Positions 27,476 through 36,897 are shown, numbered from the stretch's first letter. The stretch is 64,000 nucleotides of DNA from Alloactinosynnema sp. L-07 (GCF_900070365.1 NZ_LN850107.1:2728001-2792000); one strand, 5' to 3'. Notes: generated by a model from the letters alone, not told the origin. Numbers and translations: made by a program.

Positions 27476-27675
27476 GGCTCCCTTCGACACCGCAGCTACT
27501 TACGGAGCCCGCAGCAAAAGGGTTGCACGCCGTCTAAAGGATGTCCCGTAACTGCTCCATGTCGTGATCGTTGATCATGGTGTGGAGCAGGTGATTGGCT
27601 CTGTCCGTGGTTGCGTGATCAACGAGGCGTGCCGGGTGCGGGCGTCGATCGGGGGTTTGTGATCATGTTCGCGGT

Positions 27676-27903
27676 GTGATCATCAGTGGTTGGAACGTGC
27701 TGTTGCTGCATCTGGCTGGCGTGGTCGTCGAGGGGATCGAGCGGGCCGGTTCGGGTGTGCGGGTCTGGGCGCGGGTTAGCGGGGAGGTCGGCGTTTTTCC
27801 GTCCTGTGGCTGTCGATCCCGTCGGGTTCACAGCCGCTACGACCGAAAGGTGGCCGACGTGCCGGTGGCCGGCCGGGCGGTGATGTTGCGGTTGGAAGTA
27901 CGA
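27676..27903 (+). pseudogene. ISL3-family transposase N-terminal fragment
   Basis: The first 75 residues match the start of ISL3 transposases: LLHLAGVVVEGIERAGSGV, VWARVSGEVGVFPSCGCRSR and RRVHSRYDRKVADVPVAGRA, including part of the zinc-ribbon Cys pattern. Similarity ends abruptly near LRLEVRRR and the frame then stops at 27948. No terminal inverted repeat can be paired. Confidence 0.72.
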
Positions 27904-28449
27904 AGAAGGCGCCAAGCAGGAGAGACGGATTGTGCGCAACGTCGTTGAGACACCATGTGAACGCCCCTGTCACGACAAGATCCTATGCGCCGTCAAGGCG
28001 AATTGGGCTTTGCCGGACAGCTTGCTGTGGACATTCAGGAGTGCTTTTCGTTGCGGGGTAATGGGGTTCCACGCCGCCGATGCCCGCGCCCGTCGTCGCG
28101 GCGTATGGTCGGCCGTCGGCGGCGACAAGCAGGATGCGCTGGGTGAACAGCGGCGGAGCGAAAGCCGTCGAGCGTGATGATGTTGTGGTTGCTGGCCTGT
28201 GCGAAGAGCGTGGCGACGTCGCCGACGGTGGCGCGTTCGGCCTCGACCGACAGACCCTCGGCGCGCGGCGCGGCGATGTCGTTGGCCGGCGGTACGGCGG
28301 CCGCCTCCAGGGTGGAGCAGAGACCGATCCCTGCCAGCCGCCCCCCATCAGGACATCACGATCCACTGTGGACTCTGAACGGATCACGGAACTCCTCGCG
28401 ACGGACGCGGTGGACAGCGTGGGGGCAGGGGACATGGGGTGTTGCGGGG
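27904..28449. other. Degraded stretch after the transposase fragment
   Basis: About 550 bases without an intact gene. On the reverse strand two frames give protein-like pieces that do not connect: ANDIAAPRAEGLSVEAER with ATVGDVATLFAQASNHNIIT (28170-28290), and LFTQRILLVAADGRPYAATT (28080-28150). This may be a small broken gene downstream of the RAMA gene. Long open frames across this region on both strands are shadows. Confidence 0.4.
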
Positions 28450-29259
28450 TTACCGGCGGCGTCGGGTGTGGAGTTCGGTGCGCAGGTCGGCCAGGGTGCG
28501 CCCGTCGGAGGTCCGCTGGAACACTGCCCAGCCGTCCTGGAGGTAGCCGCCCAGTTCGGTGGCCGCGCTGGTCGGGGTGGCGTACACCCGGCCGTCGGCC
28601 AGGGCGACGGTCCCGTCGGCGCGGGCTCGGAGGATGTGGCGGACGCTGGTGTTGCGGCGTTCCCACAGGAACTCCTCCCCCGGTGCGATCAGTTCGGCGT
28701 CGAGCAGCTCCCTGATGGTGCCGAGGGCCGACGTCGTGCGCGGCGGTACGGTGCCGTCGCGGGCGGCGGACTCGGCGAGGTCGGTGTGCAGGCCCATGAT
28801 CGCGTCGGCGGTGGGGGCGATGGTCACCGGCCATGCGGTGTCCAGGTGTGGCCAGAACCCGACTCGCCGCCAGTGGCCGAAGCTGGCGAGCAGCATCTCC
28901 ACGTCGACGGTGTCTGTGTTCGTGTCGTGGAGGGTGTTGTCCTCGGTCGGGGTGAGCCTTACGACGAGGTCTCCGTCGCACAGGTCGGCCGGGGGCTGCT
29001 CGGGGAGCCAGCTGGCGGCGAACAGCTCCAGTTCCGCGCCGTGGTCGAGGTCGCCGACGAGGTCGACGGCCTCGATGAGCATCGCCCACGTCTGGCGCGG
29101 TTGGCGCATCGGGATGGTGAACGCCGGGACGAGGGCCATCGCCTCCGGCGACAGTCCCTCCCAGGCGCGCAACGCCGCCTCTCCGTCTATGTGCGGTGCG
29201 CCCATGGCGGGATCGGCGACGGGGGTGGCGTGTGCGGGGTGTCCGGGTCCGGTCGGCAT
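28450..29259 (-). CDS. RAMA-domain protein of an accessory module
   Basis: 269 residues from ATG 29259 (AGGGAG ahead). The C-terminal 75 residues form a RAMA (restriction enzyme and adenine methylase associated) domain: ELLDAELIAPGEEFLWERR, then HILRARADGTVALADGRVYA, TPTSAATELGG and GWAVFQRTSDGRTLADLR. RAMA domains read modified bases in DNA, so this could sense or guide the element's own methylation. The N-terminal 190 residues are not recognised (WEGLSPEAMALVPAFTIP, LLASFGHWRRVGFWPHLDTA). Third gene of a reverse-strand group starting at 31138. Confidence 0.72.
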   Translation of the reverse strand: MPTGPGHPAHATPVADPAMGAPHIDGEAALRAWEGLSPEAMALVPAFTIPMRQPRQTWAMLIEAVDLVGDLDHGAELELFAASWLPEQPPADLCDGDLVVRLTPTEDNTLHDTNTDTVDVEMLLASFGHWRRVGFWPHLDTAWPVTIAPTADAIMGLHTDLAESAARDGTVPPRTTSALGTIRELLDAELIAPGEEFLWERRNTSVRHILRARADGTVALADGRVYATPTSAATELGGYLQDGWAVFQRTSDGRTLADLRTELHTRRRR

Positions 29260-29328
29260 GGCGTTGTGCTCCCTGGCGGTGTCGATGACGGAGGTGAGGG
29301 GCGTCGGCGGCGAGGTGAGGGCGGTGGT

Positions 29329-30453
29329 TCAGCGGCGCAGGACGTTGACTCGCTCGCCGCCCAGCAGCGGCATGTCCGCTGGTCCGGCGAGGTGCGGGTC
29401 GATCCATATGGGGCGGTGGTCGTTGCGGCTGGGGTACCACTGGTTTCGCCAGTGGCCGCGCACGATCCAGCGGTGCCGGTATTCGCGGCCCGTGGTGCGG
29501 GGGTCGTCGGTGTGGTCGGCGGGTTCGGTGCGGGCGCGGCGCAGGTCGATGTAGCGGACGGTGGGGTCCAGGTGGGGGTCGTCGCGTTCGATGCGGCGGC
29601 GCACGGCGCGGGGCGCGGTGAGGTGCTCGGACCGGACCAGGGTCTGGCCCATCAGCAGCCAGGTGGCGATGATGGTGCGTTCCAGGGTGGCTTTCGCGTC
29701 GGCGTTCATGCCTTCGCCGTTGCTCGGGGTGTAGCCGGGCCAGCCCTGCATGTCGGTGAACGCCATCGGCGTCACGCCGCGCCAGTCGTAGCCGTGCGGC
29801 GGGGAGAACGAGGGCGGGATCGGCGCGCGCCGCAGGTTGGGCAGCAGCCCAGCCAGGTAGAAGTCGACGCCCTCGTAAGTGGTCGGCGAGTCGTGGTCGG
29901 GGTCCGGCTCGGGGCGTTGGGAGCCTCGGGTAGCGCGGGCGAGCGCCTCCTCGTGGGGCAGCCGCTCGGCCAGCGCCTGCCCGAGCCGACCCGCCTGGTC
30001 GGCCCACCGCGCGGTGGTGGTCGCCCAGGTGTGCACCCACAGCCCGCCGCGACCCGGCCCCCACGACACCGCCGTGATCGGGTTGTGGCTGTCGGTGGCG
30101 GTGTCCGCCACCGGTGGGTGCCCGTAGAACAGGATCCCGACCGGGGCGGGCAGGTCCTCGGGGTGCAGCCGGTAGTCGGTCAACGTGGTCGCGGCGTGCC
30201 TGGCCAGCTCGGTCATGTCGTCGGACACGTAGAACAGCTCAGCGGCCGGGAGCTGCACGGCCAGCCGGTCGGCGATGATCGTCGAAGCGTCGTCGGCGCG
30301 GTCGAACACCGGCGACTCGGTCGCTGTCTCCGGCTGCGGGCCGAGCCAGAACCGAAACCAGTTCCCCGCGCCGTCGATGCCCGGATCGCGTGCCCAGGCC
30401 GCCATGCGCGCCCGGATTTCCGGGACATCGCGCGCGGTCACCACAACAGGCAT
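29329..30453 (-). CDS. Unrecognised conserved-type protein upstream of the RAMA gene
   Basis: 374 residues from ATG 30453, where the domain-like sequence begins (MPVVVTARDVPEIRARMAAW). The middle is mixed alpha/beta (PVGILFYGHPPV, GRGGLWVHTWATTTARWADQ). The C-terminal 50 residues, YRHRWIVRGHWRNQWYPSRN with PIWIDPHLAGPADMPL, resemble a Trp/His/Arg-rich motif found in proteins of actinomycete phages and mobile elements, but I cannot name a function. Grouped with 30647-31138 upstream and the RAMA gene downstream. Confidence 0.6.
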   Translation of the reverse strand: MPVVVTARDVPEIRARMAAWARDPGIDGAGNWFRFWLGPQPETATESPVFDRADDASTIIADRLAVQLPAAELFYVSDDMTELARHAATTLTDYRLHPEDLPAPVGILFYGHPPVADTATDSHNPITAVSWGPGRGGLWVHTWATTTARWADQAGRLGQALAERLPHEEALARATRGSQRPEPDPDHDSPTTYEGVDFYLAGLLPNLRRAPIPPSFSPPHGYDWRGVTPMAFTDMQGWPGYTPSNGEGMNADAKATLERTIIATWLLMGQTLVRSEHLTAPRAVRRRIERDDPHLDPTVRYIDLRRARTEPADHTDDPRTTGREYRHRWIVRGHWRNQWYPSRNDHRPIWIDPHLAGPADMPLLGGERVNVLRR

Positions 30454-30646
30454 GATCGACTCCCATTCTGGAGCGATGGTCAATCCGCGACATGGCGCGG
30501 CCACAAAGGAATTCGGGTGCGTGGAAGTGCCGACCTCAATTCGTGCGTCGGCACGGCGTATCGCCGAGTTCGGGCGAGACGACGCCTCACCCCTGGAGGC
30601 CGTGGCCGCCACCTCCTCGCGGGCCACGGCCCCCAGGTGGGGATGG

Positions 30647-31138
30647 TCAGGCCACGGCCGTGACGGCGGTCGGATCCGGTTCCGGTGCTGACTCGGCGGT
30701 GCCCAGGGCGTGCAGTGGGTGGATGCGCGTGGTCGCCCGGTACTCCCCGCTCAGGGTGCCGGCGTGGTCGAGCCACAGCCGCGACTGCGCGATGTCGGGG
30801 AACGGTCCCACCCACAGGACCAGCCGCCGCGCGGGCGGGTCGACCAGCACCGACACCACCACAGCCCCACCATGGTCGGGCTGCGGCTCGTCGGTGAACA
30901 GCGCGTCGGCGATCTCGTCGTCGAGTTCGAGGACGGTGCCGGTCGTCTCGGCGGCGGCGCGGGTGGTGATCGGGTCAGCGTCCGACGGGTACAACGCGAT
31001 CGGGAACGCGACCGTGTCGGCGGTGTCGGTGTAGCGGTCGGCCACCACATCGGCGTCGGCGCGGTCGGCGAATGGGCCGTGCACGGTCAGCCCGTCGGCG
31101 CGGCGGAATCGCAGGGCGGCGAATTGCTGCGGTGTCAT
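30647..31138 (-). CDS. Hypothetical protein, first of the RAMA gene group
   Basis: 163 residues from ATG 31138. It reads as an alpha/beta protein (FAALRFRRADGLTVHGPFAD, TVAFPIALYPSDADP, GAVVVSVLVDPPARRLVLWV, GPFPDIAQSRLWLDHAG). No family is recognised. A 270-base lower-GC gap separates it from the divergent winged-helix gene, so that gap holds the promoters of both. Confidence 0.55.
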   Translation of the reverse strand: MTPQQFAALRFRRADGLTVHGPFADRADADVVADRYTDTADTVAFPIALYPSDADPITTRAAAETTGTVLELDDEIADALFTDEPQPDHGGAVVVSVLVDPPARRLVLWVGPFPDIAQSRLWLDHAGTLSGEYRATTRIHPLHALGTAESAPEPDPTAVTAVA

Positions 31139-31408
31139 CGTTTACCCCTGTCTGTTGGTGATTGTCGGCCGGGCGGATCGCCCGGCGACCAACACGAACG
31201 CTCTGCTCTGGCCGGAATGTCAAGCGCCGCACCACAAACGGGTGACTATCCACACGAGACAGAAATTGTTTCGGCGCACCGGTTGACTTCACGCGCCGAC
31301 AGAGCGTCCATAGACGTGTGGCCCGAACAACCGGCAGCGCACCGGGGGCCACACCGCTCCGGCCGGGGCATGACCACCCGATCACGACACACCGAATCGA
31401 GACACGTC

Positions 31409-32308
31409 ATGTCCACCCGCACCCGCACCCGCACGACAACCCGCGCCCACACGGCGACCACCGCGACGGGATCCGCCCGGACCCTGCGCCCCGTCCCCGT
31501 CCCCGACACCGAGGACAAGCTGTGGAAGGTGTTGTACGCCAACCCGAACACCACCGCCGCTGACCTGTCCACCACGGCGGGAATCGGGAAATCCACGGCG
31601 GGCAAGATCCTCGCCCGGTGGGCGAACGAAGGCACCGTCACCCGCACCGCCGGGATCGCCGACGGCGGTCGCCGCGCCGCCGACCTGTGGACGATCACCC
31701 CCACCGACACCACCGACACCGAGCCCGACACCGACACTCCGGACGACATCGAGCGGGACGCCGTCACGCAAGAGGGCGTCGACAGCGCCGACCCGATGGG
31801 CAACCCCGACACACCGAACACCGCGCAACCCGCTGTGGACACCCCGCCGACCGACGCCTCCCCCGACGACAGTGCCGACCCCGACCCCGACGCCGAACCG
31901 GTCGCCACTGAACCGGACACCGCTGCGGCCGAGAACGCTCCGGACACCGCTGCCCCGGAGCCGGCCGCCACTGCCCACGTCGAACATGACGCCAAGGCGG
32001 TCGAACCGACAGCCGACGGTGCGGGGTCAGCCGCGACGGGCGACGGCGGCGCGGGTGTGACAGCGGCGCGGTTGGCACCGGGCGCGTTGCGCGGGATGGT
32101 CGAGGACCACCTGCGCGACCACCCCGGCGCGGAGTTCAGCCCGGTCCAGATCGCCCGCAAGCTCGGCGGCAAATCCACCGGCGCGGTCAGCAACGCGCTC
32201 GACAAGCTGGTCGAGGCCACGATCGCGACGCAGACCAAAGACCGGCCACGCCGGTACGCGCTCGCCCCGGACACGACGGAGGCTAAGCCCGCCATCGCGT
32301 CAGCCTGA
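31409..32308 (+). CDS. Acidic protein with two winged-helix domains
   Basis: 299 residues from ATG 31409. An N-terminal Arg/Thr-rich tail precedes a first winged helix (EDKLWKVLYANPNTTAADLS, GIGKSTAGKILARWANEGTV). A disordered acidic linker of about 110 residues follows, and a second winged helix ends it (GMVEDHLRDHPGAEFSPVQI, ARKLGGKSTGAVSNALDKLV). The second domain is closely similar to the N-terminal domain of the MoxR ATPase at 38855-40075 (ALGGRSSGAVGNALKTLAER). Probably a DNA-binding regulator of the accessory module. A perfect hairpin follows the stop. Confidence 0.7.
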   Translation: MSTRTRTRTTTRAHTATTATGSARTLRPVPVPDTEDKLWKVLYANPNTTAADLSTTAGIGKSTAGKILARWANEGTVTRTAGIADGGRRAADLWTITPTDTTDTEPDTDTPDDIERDAVTQEGVDSADPMGNPDTPNTAQPAVDTPPTDASPDDSADPDPDAEPVATEPDTAAAENAPDTAAPEPAATAHVEHDAKAVEPTADGAGSAATGDGGAGVTAARLAPGALRGMVEDHLRDHPGAEFSPVQIARKLGGKSTGAVSNALDKLVEATIATQTKDRPRRYALAPDTTEAKPAIASA

Positions 32309-32330
32309 CCCCGGACAGGCCGGCCGGGGT

Positions 32331-32364
32331 GTGCCCCAACGGTGCCCGCTCACCGTTGGGGCAC
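32331..32364 (+). terminator. Perfect 14-bp hairpin terminator
   Basis: GTGCCCCAACGGTG and its exact reverse complement CACCGTTGGGGCAC enclose a six-base loop, 23 bases after the winged-helix gene's stop. There is no T tract, as is common for actinomycete terminators. Confidence 0.85.
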
Positions 32365-33925
32365 AACCACATCCGCCGGGCCACGTGCGGGGCCAAACGG
32401 GGCGGCGTTGTCGAACTATCGCGGCGGATGGCGGCGGAACCGGTACGGTGTCGGCACCTTCCGCAGCCTGATCCTTCCCCCCTTTGGGAATGCGGTTCGC
32501 GAGGGTGATGGGCCTGCGCAGGTCCCTGATGTTCGCCGACGCGGCGCGGCGAAACCGCCCGCTGGCGTTGTACCGCACAGGTTCGACGTTTCGGCAGGTC
32601 GCCGACCAAATCGGTGTGACAACCGAGAACACTGGGCCGCTGGTTGCGCGCGCCGTTGGGAGTCGCGGCCTCCGGGCGGGGAACTGGGCCGCGGGGCCGT
32701 TGCTTTCCGGATGTCCCGGACGAGCTCGTCATCGACCTTCTCGAAGAAGATCACCTGTCCAAGCTGGGGCGGTGAGTCGAAACCTGCGAGATCGCCTACG
32801 TGGTGCGTGTATGCGCCTGGTTGGCTCGGTATGCCCACCAGGACGTCGACGTCGTCGATGGGCATGGCGACACCGAGCGCGGCTAGTAGGCGCAGCACGT
32901 AGACCTCGATGAACGAGATCTGGTTGCCGATGGCGGCGTCCAGGGCGCCGACGTCGCTTGCCGAGTCGGTCATAGCCTGGTCGGTGGACCGGTTGTGGCG
33001 GTCGGCCGCGACCAGCACCTCGGGGACGTGCTCGACGGCGGCGGTGTTGTCCGGCTTCGGCGGCCCACCCGACCGCTGTCTCGGCGCGGCGTCCAGGACG
33101 CCGTAGCCAAGATCAAGGCCGCCTACCGCGGTCATGGCCCTGGTGTCGGCGACCGCCGCACGGCTCGCTGTCGGCCGGCGCGTTGAGCACCGTGATCCCC
33201 TGGCGACTTCCGGGGCTGTCAGCCGGCAGCAGCGCGGTATCGCTGTCGCCCACCACGGCGACCAGCACCGGGGCGGCGGACGGCTGCGCCTCGCCCCGGC
33301 CGCGCTGGGACTCAGCCTGGCCGCCGTCCTGAGTGCCGTCGGCTGCAGTGCCGGTGGCGGCGGCCCAGGCCGGCCTCGGCGTGGCCGGGGAGGGCGGCGA
33401 GTTGCCAGCCCGTTCGGGCCGGGCCGCGGCAGGGTGTATGTCCCTCGCGGATCGCCGGGCGGGCGAGGTCGGCCATGGGCCACTGGCGGCTCAGGACCTG
33501 CTCGACGGCGGAGGGCGACCGCGTGGGCGGGCTCGTCAGGCGGGCGCCAGGTGCTCAGGCGACACCGCAGCAGAAAGTCGTGACGGGGAGCGGCGTACCC
33601 CGGAATCGGGTAGCCGCCCACGGTGAAGGTCGCCTTCCTCGGCGCGGTGTCGCCAATGACGGGCAGCTCGGCGGCTACCCGGTCGCGGCCTGCGAGCCGC
33701 CGTCGGGAAGGTCCGGGTTCGGGACGAACCACGGCCCTGGTCATTGCGTTATAGCCCGTGAGGGTCGCCGCCGCTGGACAACCACGCGCGGCCGGTCGTG
33801 ATCTTCCCTGTCAAGTAAGCGTGTTGATGCGTCGAGCCATGTGCTCGGGGCGCAACGGCTGGTTGGCGCGGCGTTCCTATTTTCAGCACCGGGCCCGGCG
33901 GGAGCCGCGGCGTGTTGCGCGCGAC
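32365..33925. other. Long stretch without a confident gene
   Basis: The longest frame (32416-33744, reverse, 442 codons) looks protein-like only in patches (AIGNQISFIEVYVLRLLAAL, GVAMPIDDVDVLVGIPSQPG, KATFTVGGYPIPGYA) and is low-complexity between them, so a broken gene is likely. At 32512-32620 on the forward strand a short HTH-like piece (LALYRTGSTFRQVADQIGVT) recalls the start of transposase or integrase helix-turn-helix domains. I make no gene call. Confidence 0.4.
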
Positions 33926-34747
33926 TTATCCCGTAGGCCACGCCCGCACGGCTTCGGCGACCGCCGGGTCGATCGCGGTCAGGCGGTGCACGACGGCCTC
34001 CGGGCTCAACGTCGGTTGGCCCAGTGTCTGCTGGAAGGCCAGCATCGCGTCGATGCCGCCGGTGTTCCAGATCGACTCGGCGAACCCGATGAGCATGAAC
34101 TCGAACCACACGTAGTTCGGCACGCTGGTCTGCATGCTGGCGCCCATCGCGGCGAGCTCGCGTAGTGGCCACGGCTGGGCGCCCGCGGCCCGGGCGGCCG
34201 CGGCCAGCGTGACCGGCAGCGGTAGCAGCTGGGGCTCGTGCGTGGCGACATAGCCGTGCATGCCGATGTTGGCGAACAACTCCATCACCCAGTCGGCCGG
34301 GAACTCCGAGGCCCAGGTCACCGGGTGGATCTCGTGGAACAGGTGGGTCAGCTCGTGCACCGCGACCAGGTCGGCCATCGTGGTGAAGTCCGCCGGGTCG
34401 CCGAACACGCGTGCCAGATCGGCCAGCATCTCCGGCGGCAGGTGCGGCCGCAGCGCGTCGAGGTACTCCTGCCACCAGCCCGCCGGTTGGGGTGAGGTGA
34501 CGATCTTGCCCGGTACCGACTGCGGCATGCCGTAGATCGGCACGTCCGACACCGCGGGCCAGTCCTGCTCATCAAGGACGTAGAGGGTGAACAGCGGCCG
34601 CCGCCGCAGCGAGCGTTCCAGCCAGGACAAGGCACGGCCGGTGCGGGCGGCGATCACCCGGGCCCGCTCCTGACTGCCCGCACTCGCCAACACGGGCATC
34701 GCGTAGCCGTCGAGGGCGACCAGGTTGGGATTCGTTGTTTCGGTCAT
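33926..34747 (-). CDS. HELTH zinc-motif protein paired with an ECF sigma factor
   Basis: 273 residues from ATG 34747. DLVAVHELTHLFHEIHPVTW contains a gluzincin-type HExxH, and a further Glu occurs downstream in FPADWVMELFANIGMHGYVA, the right distance for a third ligand, so a metallopeptidase fold is plausible. No signal peptide is seen, so it would act in the cytosol. Its start lies 30 bases after the stop of the SnoaL-tailed sigma factor on the same strand. Family not named; peptidase activity is inferred from the motif only. Confidence 0.7.
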   Translation of the reverse strand: MTETTNPNLVALDGYAMPVLASAGSQERARVIAARTGRALSWLERSLRRRPLFTLYVLDEQDWPAVSDVPIYGMPQSVPGKIVTSPQPAGWWQEYLDALRPHLPPEMLADLARVFGDPADFTTMADLVAVHELTHLFHEIHPVTWASEFPADWVMELFANIGMHGYVATHEPQLLPLPVTLAAAARAAGAQPWPLRELAAMGASMQTSVPNYVWFEFMLIGFAESIWNTGGIDAMLAFQQTLGQPTLSPEAVVHRLTAIDPAVAEAVRAWPTG

Positions 34748-34777
34748 ACCCACCAGTGGCACGTGCGGCCGGAAAGT

Positions 34778-35692
34778 TCACTCCCGGCCGTAGTGCAGAT
34801 GCAGTGCGGCGATCTCGGGTCCGCGGTGGAAGAACACCTGGGTGGTCAACGGCGGGCAATGGGCAGGATCGTCCGGCGGGTTGATGAACGCGCCCTCGAC
34901 CACCGTGAGGTCGCGGCCCGCGATGACGTTGAGCAGCCGCAGCCCAACGCCGACGGCGACATCCTCGCCGATCCCCCGCACGATCAGGTCCCGGCCCAGG
35001 ATGACCTCCGACGTACCGGCCGCGGTGAGCCGGGCGTCCGGCACCAGCGCGGTCCTCAGCAACGCCAGCTCGGCGCCACGGTTGTACTGCTCGGCGATTC
35101 CCGCGAACAGCGCCGTGCGGTCGCGCTCGAGCGCGCCGTGATCGGGGGACGCGGAACCCGCCAGGTCGCTTAGCTGCGCCGCGAGGATCCGTCGGGCGTG
35201 GTTGAGCCTGCTACGCACCGTGCCGACCGGCACGCCAAGCGCCTGCGCGATGGACTCATAGCTGCGTGCAGAGCTGAAGTACCGGAGCAGCACGGCGTGG
35301 TGCAGCGGCTCGGACAGGGCGTTCACCGCGCCCCAGACCCAGTCGTGAATCGCGAGCCGTTCACACCGTTCCTCCGGCCCCGGCGCCTCGTCCGCGACGT
35401 CGGGCAACTCGACCATGCGAACACCACGCATGCGGTCGCGGCAGACGTTGCGGGTGATACCGGTCAGCCACGAACGGACCAGGGCCGGGTCGCGCAGCCG
35501 CCGCAACGACGTCAGAGCCACCAGGCTCGCGTCCTGCACAACGTCCTCGACATCCGCCCCAGGGCCCAGCCTGGCAACGGCGACCGCGTGCATCGCCGCC
35601 CGATGACGCACGAGCAGCACCGCGAACGCCTGCCTGTCACCAGCTCGCGCCAACAGCACCAGCTCACGGTCGGACAGCTCCACAACTTGCAA
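34778..35692 (-). CDS. ECF sigma factor with SnoaL-like C-terminal domain
   Basis: 304 residues. Region 2 is AFAVLLVRHRAAMHAVAVAR and VEDVVQDASLVALTSLRRLR; region 4 is LSEPLHHAVLLRYFSSARSY, ESIAQALGVPVGTVRSRLNH. The C-terminal 110 residues resemble SnoaL/NTF2-like extensions of ECF41 or SigJ-type factors (VILGRDLIVRGIGEDVAVGV), which modulate activity without an anti-sigma factor. The frame opens at a TTG (35692), with a GTG at 35683 as alternative. Likely controls the HELTH gene behind it. Confidence 0.85.
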   Translation of the reverse strand: MQVVELSDRELVLLARAGDRQAFAVLLVRHRAAMHAVAVARLGPGADVEDVVQDASLVALTSLRRLRDPALVRSWLTGITRNVCRDRMRGVRMVELPDVADEAPGPEERCERLAIHDWVWGAVNALSEPLHHAVLLRYFSSARSYESIAQALGVPVGTVRSRLNHARRILAAQLSDLAGSASPDHGALERDRTALFAGIAEQYNRGAELALLRTALVPDARLTAAGTSEVILGRDLIVRGIGEDVAVGVGLRLLNVIAGRDLTVVEGAFINPPDDPAHCPPLTTQVFFHRGPEIAALHLHYGRE

Positions 35693-35798
35693 TCGCGCCG
35701 GACGCCAAAGGCGCTACGGGACGACAGCTCAGGGGACCTGTCGAGGCGAATCCGCCCGACTTTCGGCGAGTACAACGTCGGCCCCGGCTTGTTGGCGT

Positions 35799-36215
35799 TC
35801 AGTCCTTCGAGTCGGGGAAACGTCGGCCGGGGAAGGCAATGATGTTGGCTGCGGGATGTGCAAGTGCTTCCTGGGAACTGCTGGTTCTCCAGCGTGAGCT
35901 GGTTGACCACTCGAACCAGAGCGGGGGCGGCGATCTGGAGGCGGACGCTGAGGTGGTCGGGGCCGACGACCGCGAGCCATCCGGCGCACAGTTGCAAGGC
36001 GTGCACGGTGCCAGGCTGGTCAAGGTGGCAGGCCATGGTCGGCGCGTCGATCGCGGCCTCGGTTCCGGGTTCCCGTTGGCGCGGGCCAATTTGGCGAAGT
36101 CGGCGGCGCTGAACTGGGTCAGGTCGGCGTCGCGCCGCCACGGGCATCGAGCGCACGGGCGCGCGCGATGCTCGATGCCGTCGGGTCGGTTGGCCGGTCG
36201 CGGTGTGGTGGTCAT
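35799..36215 (-). pseudogene. DUF6283-family protein with two compensating frameshifts
   Basis: The start (ATG 36215, overlapping the upstream stop by ATGA) reads RARPCARCPWRRDADLTQFS, the Cys-rich opening of DUF6283. The match then passes to another frame near 36060 (TEAAIDAPTMACHLDQPGTV, LCAGWLAVVGPDHLSVRLQI), and returns near 35880 to the first (EALAHPAANIIAFPGRRF) ending at 35799. Conserved Cys/His residues that could bind metal are split between frames. The paired breaks suggest sequence error as much as decay. Confidence 0.68.
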
Positions 36216-36469
36216 CGCGTCCACCCGAGGGCGTCGGCGGCGATCGCGGGCAGGGAGCCGACCTGGTCGCCTTCGCCGATCCACACCACGGGAGGGTCGG
36301 TGGGTGGCGTGCCGTCGCCTTCGGCGTCCTCAGGGGTGCAGGCGACGCGCCCGACGGTGTACTCCAGCGGGTAGCCGGGCTGCTGGGCGAACCGGACCGG
36401 GGTGGCGGGGTCGTAGCGGTCGAGCGCGGCTCGTAGTTCGCCCACGGTCGCGATGGTCTGGTCGTACAT
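36212..36469 (-). CDS. Small hypothetical protein
   Basis: 85 residues from ATG 36469, preceded by GAGAGG. It reads as a compact alpha/beta protein (TVGELRAALDRYDPATPVRF, PLEYTVGRVACTPEDAEGD, PPVVWIGEGDQVGSLP), the type often annotated in actinomycete phage and ICE accessory regions. Coupled to the DUF6283 gene by ATGA. Confidence 0.65.
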   Translation of the reverse strand: MYDQTIATVGELRAALDRYDPATPVRFAQQPGYPLEYTVGRVACTPEDAEGDGTPPTDPPVVWIGEGDQVGSLPAIAADALGWTR

Positions 36470-36566
36470 GGTGATCACCTCTCGTTGGTCGGGTGCCGGT
36501 GGTGGTCCGGCGGGCGGGTCGGCGGGTGCGGCACGCCGAGCGCGGCGCGTCCGATGGCGCGGGCGG

Positions 36567-36881
36567 TTACACGATCTGGGGGCGGTCGGGGTCGAGGTCG
36601 GCGGGGAACCCGAGCGCGGTGAACGCGGCTTCGTAGGTGTCGGCGGTGGTTTCGGTGCCGGGGTGGGTCCAGCGTCCGTGCGGTCCGGGGCGTTCGGGGT
36701 GGAATTCGCGCATCGGGCGCGCTGCCCATCGCAGGCCGTTGTGGAAGGCGATCGCGGCGGGGTGTCCGTAGGCGGTGCGCAGGTAGGCCGCCGACCGGCT
36801 GACGTGGATGCCGTAGTCCTGCGGGTGGACCCGCCGGGTGGTGATGATCTTGGTGTCGGTCGGGGTGTTGTTGTGGGACAT
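36567..36881 (-). CDS. Small hypothetical protein between VWA and 36212 genes
   Basis: 104 residues from ATG 36881, preceded by the same GAGAGGTGATCACC leader as the next gene. It contains TRRVHPQDYGIHVSRSAAYL, GHPAAIAFHNGLRWAARP and TADTYEAAFTALGFPADLD. No family recognised. The frame is open far upstream, antisense to nothing and overlapping the VWA gene in another frame; the leader fixes the start. Confidence 0.6.
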   Translation of the reverse strand: MSHNNTPTDTKIITTRRVHPQDYGIHVSRSAAYLRTAYGHPAAIAFHNGLRWAARPMREFHPERPGPHGRWTHPGTETTADTYEAAFTALGFPADLDPDRPQIV

Positions 36882-36897
36882 GGTGATCACCTCTCGT
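36879..36897 (-). promoter_or_regulatory. Duplicated leader/ribosome-binding site with TGATCA palindrome
   Basis: The 19 bases catggtgatcacctctcgt occur here and again at 36467-36485. Each copy contains the start codon, a GAGAGG ribosome-binding site and a GGTGATCACC palindrome between them, so the two small genes share a translational or operator control element. Confidence 0.75.

Noticed and set aside
27983..30064. Long reverse-strand open frame of 693 codons
   Set aside because: It is Arg/Pro-rich and lies in the shadow of the RAMA gene and its upstream partner, which carry recognisable domains and ribosome-binding sites.
28174..30663. Forward-strand open frame of 829 codons
   Set aside because: Antisense to three better-supported genes; Gly/Val/Arg composition typical of complementary GC-rich coding DNA.
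32416..33744. Reverse-strand open frame of 442 codons
   Set aside because: Only short patches look like protein and no start or family could be supported, so it is described as a possible broken gene rather than called.
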